Source of the DNA: Baffinella frigidus
Taxonomy: Eukaryota; Cryptophyceae; Cryptomonadales; Baffinellaceae
Length of the DNA: 10,294 nt
Direction: 5' to 3'
NCBI GenBank assembly: GCA_026770585.1
Contig: MU646416.1
Location: 322,932-333,225 of the forward strand
This document shows, one piece after another, positions 6,691 to 10,294 of this stretch. Positions within the stretch are counted from its first letter, which is position 1, and every line of letters begins with the position of its first letter. A model generated the notes under the pieces. The model saw only the letters and a program-made list of their open reading frames with translations, was not told where the DNA came from and did no database searches. The translations under genes were made by a program, and so were the position numbers.

Positions 6691-9600
6691 GGCTGAGGGT
6701 TGAGGGTGTAGGGTGTAGGGTGTAGGGTGTAGGGTCGGCCGGAGGTGCGCCTATGCCAGGAGGACCTGTAGGGGGTTAGGGGTTATAATTTCGGGGGTAG
6801 GTTTTTTTATCCGCCCCCCACTTGTAAGGGTGAGAGGGGGCGAGAGGGATTCGGCCGCGCTCCTCAGCTCAGGGACGGCGGCCTTGCCCGAGTGTGTCCA
6901 CGCTAGATTGGAGGCGGTGGTTGAATTTTTTAAAGCACCACAGAAAGTGTCTGTTGACTTTTGAAAACCACTGTCTTGAGGGGAAAATGATTTTGGCAAC
7001 CCCTTCCAAGAATCTGGCGTGGGTGGCGTTGCAGTTTGAGGGTCGATGTGGTTGAGGGAGTGGGTTGCTTCCATGTTCACATTTTTCCGGAACAGGATTT
7101 CGGGGCCGAGGGTATTCGGGAGTCCCGCTGTCTCTATTTCAGGTCCTTGAGGTTTTGCGAGCTCCCACCATAGGCGGACACTGGAACTTCTCTTGTCGGC
7201 AGGATGGTCCTGCTTTTGCGAGCGCGCACTATCCCTTAAGTGGCCAGGCGGTCAAATCTGACCGCCAAGAGGTCCTAGGCAGGTCCTAGGGCCCTACGGT
7301 AGGGCGTATGCGCCTACTGGGCACTTAAGGGATAGACGGACTCTGGAACTTATCTGCGGGATGGCTCTGCTATGTTGCACGCATCGAATCTTCCGGTGCA
7401 GAGGAACTCAGCAAACCCCGGGAGCAGGGGGGGGGGGCATGCGCCCCCTGCTTGTCGGGTTTGTTCCACCAATCTGGGTAATCAACTTCCAACCCGGGAA
7501 ATCGACTTCAGATCCAACAAGCCATAGCCACACAGCGGACTTCGAAGGGGTTTCGTAAAAACCCCATACGGGGTTCCTACGGATAACACAACGGAAAGTC
7601 GGCCCGATCCTGGCCGAACATCCCTTCGTAGCCCGCTGTGTGGGTCGGAGGCGCGGCTCAAAGCGTACCTTGTCCGCCCCGCGGAGGCCCCCCCTGGCCC
7701 GGTGGAGGCATCATCCCCCCCGGCCCTCCCCCCATCCCCCCCCCGGGTCCGCCCCCCGGCCCCCAGCCCCCAGGCGGGCCCATCCCAGGCGGCCCCATTC
7801 CCGGTGGGCCCATGCTCGGCCCCCCCATCCCTGCGCGCGCGTGATGCTCGATCGTGAGCTAATCTCCATGCGAGTATTAATTGATTGCTTTTGGCAACGA
7901 AAATTACTACACGATGTGCTCATAAAAGTAGTAGTAAAGCGTTTGTGTAGTAAACTTCGTTGCACCAAAAGCAATTGATTAATACTTTTGTGGAGATGAG
8001 AGCGATGTGTGCCCAAGATAGGACATCCACTCTAACGTACCACTTGTATGCCTAAGATAGGATATGCACCCTAATATACCACGCTATGCCTAAGGTAGGG
8101 CAGGGCATCCACCCTAACGTACCTCCCATCATAGGACACCCGCCCTAACATACCGCGAATGATAGACTCAGGGTTGGTTGGCTGTAAGGTTTTCTTCACG
8201 AGAGAGAAGATAATCTCGAGGGACCTACCCAGAGTCGTATATCACCAAGTATACAACGTATACGAAGATAAAAGCCTGAAACAGCATGAAAGGTGCAACC
8301 GGTTCAGGTATGTTCTTGGATGAGATGTTAGTAGAGCTATTCCTGTGGACTTGTCGCGTTTTCGAATTTGGAATTTGATAATTTCAGACTTCATCTGTAC
8401 CATGCGCTTTGAAACGGTGTGTTTTAAAACATTTTACGACCTTTAAAACCTTTTTGAAGTCTGAAATCTTGAAATCTCGAATTCGAAAACGCGACAAGTC
8501 CTACCGGAATGGCTCTAAGTGTTCATCCTAGCTCTCCCTCTCACTTGTATCGGGCTCATCATTTTCTCGGATTTCACGCCCAACGTTGACAGGTTTGTAC
8601 AACAAAACAGAGAAATCAACTTCCGGGCTCATCGAACGATGAGCCCGTTTTAAACAAGACAGAACTAGTCATCTTCCAGGAAACTCCTCGGAAGTCACCA
8701 CACGAGGCTACCTATGCGAACAGAATAAATGTCGATTGTAAACGTGTGTAGTAATTTTCAGCTGAAAAGCAGCGACTTTACACAGGTCCGACCGCTCAGC
8801 GGGCGGAAACGTGATCATTTGCCCACAAAACTTTAAAAGTCCGTTTTATTCTGTTCGCCTGGGTAGCCTCGTGTGGCAGAGAGCTCTGTTCTGTCACGGA
8901 ACACGCGACCACACGGTGGACTACAAGGGTTTCAAGAACCCCGGGATCCGAGGGTTACGTTACATGTGTAAATGTGTACCGGGAAAGGGCTAGATTAAGT
9001 TAAATTGAACGAGCTTCCTTTCAAAATGAACCCCGTTTGGTCCTTCGTGTGTGGGTGCTACGGTGCGGGTGGCAACGTGTGTTGGTCCGTATGATCATGG
9101 TAGAAGTTCCACCCTCAGCATGGCAAAAACAAAAACTGAACCCGAGGCGTTGCCCAAACCAACCACCCGCACGCAGTCTAGTCCCGGACCTGAACAGATT
9201 TAATTTCGGGAACTGTCCCTCTTAACTGATTATGGTACACACCCAGCTATCTTAAAGCCCTAAAAGTACGAAATGGCTCAAACGCCAAGCCAAATCTGAA
9301 CTTAAATCTATTCAGGAACGCGAAGAAAGTCGAGAGCGCTCGTTCTCCGGAGAATATGGGCAAAACATACAGGAGAGCACCAAACTAAAACAGAACTCGA
9401 GGCAAACCCCAAACCCACCACCCCCACGCCCTTCCACAACCCTCTTTATCCGGAGAAGACGGGCAAAACAAAGGAGAAATCACCTGGTCCCATCCCCCCC
9501 ATCCCCGGGGGGCCCATTCCGGGGGGCCCCATTGGTCCACCACCCATCGGCCCTCCCATTGGCCCTCCCCGTGGCCCCCCCATACCCGGAGGACCCATCC

Positions 9601-9843
9601 CTGGGCCCATTCCGGGGCCCATGCCCATGGGCCCGCCGCCCATACTGCCGGGAGGCGGCCCGCCAGCCTTGAATTGCTTCAGACAGTCCTGTGGGTAGAG
9701 ACAGGTTGTGAGCGCAGGTCAAAAACACGCGCAGATCCGTGTGGGCTGACCTGGCGGACGCTTAGGGTGTATTGGGTCCCAACATCTCGTGACAGGAGAT
9801 CGCTCTTGGTTGTGGCGCAAATCTGCTGGTGGGCGTTTACGTC
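3742..9843 (-). CDS. CSTF2: CstF-64-like cleavage stimulation factor, C-terminal part, seven exons (5' end outside window)
   Basis: Joining exons 9843-9751, 9688-9484, 7830-7669, 6485-6297, 4399-4350, 4108-4043 and 3816-3742 on the minus strand gives one open frame of 840 nt, with matching phases at all six junctions (0,1,1,1,0,0) and GT-AG introns of 62, 1653, 1183, 1897, 241 and 226 nt. The product has about 40 unremarkable residues, about 165 residues dominated by Gly, Pro and Met, and a last segment of about 50 residues with EMLSGLTAD, KLMNLPPDVLATMP and EVRAQILGLQQL. In known CstF-64 proteins, a Pro/Gly-rich linker precedes a small helical domain of the pattern LTxxQ-LPPEQR-xILxL that binds Pcf11, and an N-terminal RRM binds GU-rich RNA downstream of the poly(A) site. 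No RRM or hinge is visible; they should lie beyond 10294. The family assignment rests on remembered motif similarity, with no alignment run. The exon chain itself is better supported than the name. Confidence 0.62.
3824..4040 (+). repeat. Telomere-like (TTTAGGG) array filling the exon F-G intron
   Basis: Runs of TTAGGGG, TTTAGGG and single-base variants span almost the whole intron 4042-3817. The sense (minus) strand is the C-rich strand, which serves as a pyrimidine-rich tract before exon G. It is imperfect, so it is an interstitial array and not a chromosome end. Confidence 0.9.
4043..4108 (-). CDS. Exon F, first part of CstF C-terminal domain
   Basis: The 66 nt (22 codons, phase 0 to 0) encode MLSGLTADQAQQFEKLMNLPPD. 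The acceptor is CCTAAACCCAG, made by telomere-like repeat. The donor is CCCGAC|GTAAAC, whose intronic part is also telomere-like. The peptide resembles the first helix and loop of the CstF-64 C-terminal domain (LTxxQ, then LPP). A duplicate of the first 25 bases, with a stronger acceptor, lies at 4195-4172. Confidence 0.62.
4111..4170 (+). repeat. Degenerate telomere-like array between exon F' and exon F
   Basis: GGGTTTAGGGTTTGGGGTTG, then AGGGTTTAGGG and variants. Its first repeat supplies the CCTAAACCCAG acceptor of exon F. A more degraded stretch (TTGGGGGTTGAGGGTTGAG) is at 4306-4335, in the same intron after the exon E donor. Confidence 0.85.
4172..4195 (-). pseudogene. Exon F' : partial duplicate of the start of exon F with its own acceptor
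   Basis: The acceptor TTTGTTTCCTTCGTAG is followed by MLSGLTAD in the same phase as exon F; 22 of the first 25 bases match it. The sequence then enters CCTCAACCTTAAACCC repeats. Reading on is open but shifted: it passes through exon F in another frame (DALWPDGGPG) and stops near 4032. Use of this site would replace the C-terminal domain with an unrelated tail. It may be the ancestral exon start before array insertion. Confidence 0.55.
4350..4399 (-). CDS. Exon E, 50-nt linker exon
   Basis: A strong acceptor (GTCGTTCCCTCGCAG) and donor (CAAGAG|GTGCTT) bound 50 nt that enter in phase 1 and leave in phase 0. This is exactly what is needed to join exon D to the C-terminal domain exon. The peptide is GMGGGMPPRGGGPNLQE. 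It continues the Gly/Met/Pro-rich linker and starts the LQEML helix completed by exon F. Two degenerate copies of this exon lie upstream at 4503-4520 and 4631-4680. Confidence 0.65.
4422..4506 (+). mobile_element. Degenerate relative of the 136-bp element at 7862-7997
   Basis: ACCTCCGTCAAAGTATTGAT, then TAATTGCTTCTGGGCAAC and TACTACAC match the arm of the 7862-7997 element. The right arm (ATATTTGTGGTGG) is shortened. It lies among duplicated exon E fragments. Confidence 0.55.
4503..4520 (-). pseudogene. Short fragment of exon E
   Basis: The minus strand reads GGATGGGAGGCATGCCACC, matching the middle of exon E with one GGA repeat missing. It is cut off by the inverted-repeat element that ends near 4506. 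Only about 18 bases are shared, so relatedness is inferred mainly from its position between exon E and the copy at 4631-4680. Confidence 0.35.
4631..4680 (-). pseudogene. Degenerate duplicate of exon E and its acceptor
   Basis: The minus strand repeats the acceptor region and body of exon E (GTCGTTCCCTCGCTGGGATG, then GGCATGCAACCCCGCGGCGG). The acceptor AG has become TG and an in-frame TAG follows the CGGCCTC. It therefore cannot replace exon E. A shorter fragment of the same sequence is at 4503-4520. Copies and exon together indicate local tandem duplication, later split by the element at 4422-4506. Confidence 0.55.
4734..4889. mobile_element. 156-bp inverted-repeat element with internal hairpin
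   Basis: The arms CCTTGCTCGGATAGCGAGGG and the matching right end pair over about 32 bp with a single mismatch. Inside, GCTAGACTGCA (4819-4829) and TGCAGTCTAGC (4836-4846) form an 11-bp perfect stem with a 6-nt loop. No target duplication was found. Confidence 0.75.
4890..5080. other. Intronic sequence without identified feature
   Basis: No coding frame or family is recognised. A short GTTTCA-GCGA-TGAAAC hairpin (4981-4996) and CTGCAGTCTGCAG are present. It lies between the 156-bp element and copy 9, in the exon D-E intron. Confidence 0.5.
5081..5203 (-). mobile_element. Diverged 117-bp foldback element, copy 9, in exon D-E intron
   Basis: The ends read CATAGGTACCTCGCTCATAA and GAGCGAGGTACCCCTATG, lacking the usual CAGGGG on the left. 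Complementarity extends outward (GAGTC / ACTC). The centre is inverted relative to copy 1. It is the only copy found inside the gene and the most diverged. Confidence 0.75.
5397..5440. repeat. 44-bp near-perfect palindrome
   Basis: The centre CTTGTGGACGCGTCCACAAG (5409-5428) is a perfect 20-bp palindrome. Outside it GGGGTGTGGTG pairs with CACTACACCCC with one mismatch after a one-base interruption on each side. Confidence 0.8.
5721..5740. repeat. 20-bp perfect palindrome
   Basis: CCGCGTGACCGGTCACGCGG is its own reverse complement. It lies inside the exon-derived tandem array. A further C/G hairpin (TCCCCCGGA / TCCGGGGG) is near 5928-5948. Confidence 0.8.
6269..6282. repeat. Short AT microsatellite
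   Basis: An AT-rich AATATATATATA run directly follows the exon D donor in the intron, contrasting with its GC-rich surroundings. Confidence 0.6.
6297..6485 (-). CDS. Exon D, Gly/Pro/Met-rich linker, next to telomere-like array
   Basis: The 189-nt exon (phase 1 to phase 1) encodes GPPGMGPPPGGGMGPGGPG, GGFGMGGGGGRMGGPMGG, then QGMSGGNAHSGSGPPQGGGGMG. The donor is CATGG|GTACTG. Two acceptors nine nt apart (CCCAG at 6486, CCCCAG at 6477) both keep the frame and would add or drop three residues. The pyrimidine-rich tract in front of them is the C-rich strand of the telomere-like array at 6495-6735. A partial second copy of the exon start, with its own acceptor, lies beyond that array at 6765-6736. 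Confidence 0.68.
6495..6735 (+). repeat. Telomere-like array between exon D' and exon D
   Basis: Successive blocks of TTTAGGG, TTGTAGG, TTTTAGG, TCTAGGG, TTGAGGG and TGTAGGG. Each block is locally uniform, as expected when single variant repeats were amplified in turn. Orientation relative to the gene is as in the other arrays. Confidence 0.9.
6736..6765 (-). pseudogene. Exon D' : partial duplicate of the start of exon D
   Basis: After the acceptor CCCCCTACAG (AG at 6767-6766) the minus strand reads GPPGIGAPPA in phase 1, against GPPGMGPPPGG at the start of exon D. About 22 of 30 bases match. It then runs straight into CCCTACACCC-type telomere-like repeats. It looks like the original exon start, separated from the full exon by about 280 bp of inserted array. 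If spliced, it would translate repeat sequence. Confidence 0.55.
6771..7228. other. Intronic sequence, no gene assigned
   Basis: This is part of the exon C-D intron. A 109-codon minus-strand frame (7080-6751, starting MNMEATHSLNHIDPQ) has no recognisable motif, ends inside exon D' sequence and is probably incidental. Part of it (7173-7228) is repeated after the element at 7334-7382. Confidence 0.4.
7231..7333. mobile_element. TA-flanked inverted-repeat element, TCCCTTAAGTG family
   Basis: TCCCTTAAGTG and CACTTAAGGGA ends lie between TA dinucleotides (whole perfect arm CTATCCCTTAAGTG, 7229-7335). Inside are a GGCGGTCA-AATC-TGACCGCC hairpin (7248-7267) and a core (CCTAGGGCCCTACGGTAGGG) resembling the centre of the 117-bp family. 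Solo ends CCACTTAAGGGAT occur at 3294-3306 and 3638-3650. Confidence 0.72.
7412..7463. repeat. Imperfect hairpin around a G-run
   Basis: CAAACCCCGGGAGCAGGGGG pairs with CCCCCTGCTTGTCGGGTTTG with a few mismatches; the loop contains GGGGGGCATGCG. Confidence 0.6.
7528..7643. mobile_element. 116-bp inverted-repeat element, CCACAC ends
   Basis: The CCACACAGCGGACTTCGAAG arm pairs with the right end (CTTCGTAGCCCGCTGTGTGG) over about 28 bp. Two smaller hairpins (AACCCC-ATAC-GGGGTT and TCGGCC / GGCCGA) lie inside. It sits 25 bp beyond the exon C donor. Confidence 0.7.
7669..7830 (-). CDS. Exon C, Gly/Pro/Met-rich linker
   Basis: The 162-nt exon enters in phase 1 after GCGCGCGCAG and leaves in phase 1 at the near-ideal donor CAAG|GTACGC. 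It encodes GMGGPSMGPPGMGPPGMGPP, a Trp-containing GGWGPGGGPGGG stretch and GGMMPPPGQGGPPRRGQG. The acceptor lacks a clear pyrimidine tract, the weakest splice signal in the gene. A stop codon follows two codons after the donor, so the frame cannot simply read on. Confidence 0.68.
7862..7997. mobile_element. 136-bp inverted-repeat element
   Basis: The ends ATCTCCA / TGGAGAT and arms containing GTATTAATTGATTGCTTTTGG and its complement CAAAAGCAATTGATTAATAC pair over about 45 bp. I see no clear target duplication. It lies 32 bp upstream of the exon C acceptor, within the exon B-C intron. Confidence 0.75.
8011..8158 (+). repeat. Four-copy tandem repeat, about 38 bp
   Basis: Units begin near 8011, 8050, 8088 and 8127 with the consensus GCCTAAGATAGGRCATCCAC, then CCTAACRTACC. 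The last unit is shortened. A degenerate hairpin (GACTCAGGGTTGG / CCTACCCAGAGTC) follows at 8166-8236. Confidence 0.8.
8334..8515 (-). mobile_element. TA-flanked inverted-repeat element, GAGCCATT family, copy 2
   Basis: The element is 182 bp, flanked by TA at 8332-8333 and 8516-8517. Its reverse complement matches copy 1 through the unpaired middle (TTCAAAAAGGTTTTAAAGG, then ACACACCGTTTCAAA), so the two copies are inverted relative to each other. It lies inside the exon B-C intron. Confidence 0.85.
8624..8647. repeat. 11-bp-stem perfect hairpin
   Basis: CGGGCTCATCG-AA-CGATGAGCCCG. CGGGCTCATC also occurs at about 8549. It is intronic; no role is inferred. Confidence 0.75.
8698..8876. mobile_element. 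179-bp inverted-repeat element, CCACACGAGG ends
   Basis: CCACACGAGGCTACCTATGC and the right end pair over about 32 bp (GCGAACAGAATAAA shared). It shares CCACAC ends with the 116-bp element at 7528-7643. CA lies on both outer sides, but a two-base duplication is not convincing by itself. Confidence 0.72.
8877..9480. repeat. Intronic sequence with diverged direct repeats
   Basis: 9122-9175 and 9380-9431 share ACTGAACCCGAGGC-like and CCAACCACCCGCACGC-like segments; 9351-9376 and 9451-9478 share GGAGAA, GGGCAAAACA and GGAGA. GTGCGGGTGG (9063-9072) is inverted at 9163-9172. No coding frame is supported. Confidence 0.5.
9484..9688 (-). CDS. Exon B, Gly/Pro/Met-rich linker
   Basis: The exon starts after CTACCCACAG and opens with DCLKQFKAGGPPPGSM. 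It then runs into GPGMGPGMGPPGMGGPRGG-type low-complexity repeats. It ends at the donor CCAG|GTGATT, phase 1 (205 nt). Reading past the donor would leave the biased composition at once (DFSFVLPVFSG and a stop), which supports the splice site. Such linkers are expected to be disordered; in CstF-64 proteins a Pro/Gly-rich region separates the hinge from the C-terminal domain. Confidence 0.68.
9751..9843 (-). CDS. Candidate exon A (first visible exon)
   Basis: The acceptor CTGTCTGTCAAG ends at 9844 and follows a pyrimidine-rich run. The donor is CAG|GTCAGC at 9751/9750. The 93 nt encode 31 residues starting DVNAHQQICATTKSDLL and ending SVRQ, without stops. The phase is 0 at both ends, so it joins exon B directly over a 62-nt intron that has an excellent CTCTACCCACAG acceptor. 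I recognise no domain; if the gene is CstF-64-like this would fall in the hinge or linker. The TA-flanked element at 9897-10070 lies just upstream in the preceding intron. Another in-frame start for the exon is possible, since the acceptor is only moderately strong. Confidence 0.5.
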
Positions 9844-9896
9844 CTTGACAGACAGACCAGACGGGAGAATGACCGGTTTCGGGCGATCCCCTGGTA

Positions 9897-10070
9897 GAGC
9901 GTTTGCAGTAATGGTTGTCCGTTTTGAACGTGCGGTTTTCCGGTTTTCCGGTTTTCATTTGTACCAGAAGTATCCATTTAAAATGTTGTCAAGGCCTTGA
10001 CAACATTTTACAAAACCGGAAACCCGGGAAAACGCACGTCCAAAATGGACAACAATTACCGCAAACGCTC
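9897..10070. mobile_element. TA-flanked 174-bp element with 32-bp perfect central palindrome
   Basis: The ends GAGCGTTTGCAGTAATGG and, in reverse complement, GAGCGTTTGCGGTAATTG pair over about 50 bp and are flanked by TA (9895-9896, 10071-10072). The centre 9979-10010 is a perfect palindrome around AAGGCCTT. Its GAGC termini and TA target match the 184-bp family, suggesting mobilisation by a related transposase. Confidence 0.82.
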
Positions 10071-10120
10071 TACTAACGGGGGGTCTGCCAACTGCTGAAG
10101 GTACTTTGACGTGGGGGGGC

Positions 10121-10212
10121 TTTAGGGTTTAGGGCTTAGGGCTTAGGGTTTAGGGTTTCGGGTCTAGGGTCTAGGGTCTAGGGTTTAGGGTTTAGGGTGT
10201 GAGGTTTAGGGT
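10121..10212 (+). repeat. Telomere-like array upstream of exon A
   Basis: TTTAGGG, GCTTAGGG and TCTAGGG repeats in the same orientation as the other arrays. Related AAGTACTTTG segments flank it at 10098-10112, 10230-10242 and, with one extra base, 10264-10276. No exon could be placed confidently in 10073-10294. Confidence 0.88.
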
Positions 10213-10294
10213 TGGTTTAGGAGGGAATAAAAGTACTTTGCCTTCGACGGGCTGGTGGGGATGGAAGTAACTTTGAGTTGGGAGGGAGGGGGGG

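Noticed and set aside
6751-7080. 109-codon minus-strand open frame in the exon C-D intron
   Set aside because: No recognisable motif; it ends within the exon D' duplicate in another frame, and part of its region is repeated sequence. Treated as chance.
10240-10270. A 15-nt micro-exon (PVEGK) ahead of exon A, between CCCCACCAG and GTACTT
   Set aside because: The phases would fit, but the same CAAAGTACTT sequence recurs as a repeat around the telomere-like array, so evidence is too thin.

Overview
The window looks like nuclear DNA of a eukaryotic microbe, probably an alga. It holds a spliced gene with GT-AG introns, arrays of the plant/algal-type telomere repeat TTTAGGG inside introns, and many short non-autonomous inverted-repeat elements. 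There is no bacterial gene organisation, tRNA, rRNA or CRISPR array. My impression is a cryptophyte-like genome, because translations of the 117-bp element (YRGTSLIRN, GYLAHKK) recall peptides I associate with such assemblies; this is from memory and unverified.

The main gene is on the minus strand. Seven exons (9843-9751, 9688-9484, 7830-7669, 6485-6297, 4399-4350, 4108-4043, 3816-3742) join in one consistent frame: 840 nt, or 279 codons plus TGA. They encode the C-terminal part of a protein: a short unrecognised stretch, about 165 residues very rich in Gly, Pro and Met, then a C-terminal domain resembling that of the mRNA 3'-end processing factor CstF-64. The RRM and hinge expected for that family would lie beyond the right edge.

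The gene's introns show the most interesting structure. C-strand telomere-like repeats (CCCTAAA in the sense direction) sit directly in front of three 3' splice sites. At two of these exons, the array is flanked upstream by a second, partial copy of the exon start with its own acceptor. The last intron is almost pure telomere-like repeat, and a partial copy of the gene's end at 3583-3494 is fused exactly at that junction without an intron. Together these suggest intron creation or remodelling by telomere-like sequence insertion.

Layout on the + strand: 1-733, a repeated, degenerate plus-strand coding relic; 734-1345, a 184-bp TA-flanked element and weakly coding sequence; 1346-3426, a cluster of eight copies of a 117-bp TA-flanked foldback element inside older tandem repeats; 3430-3740, gene-end duplicate and 3' flank; 3742-9843, the gene, whose long introns carry at least six further inverted-repeat families, an exon-derived tandem array (5205-6300) and a 4-copy tandem repeat (8011-8158); 9897-10294, another element with a 32-bp perfect palindrome and a fourth telomere-like array. 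No transposase is encoded, so every element appears non-autonomous.
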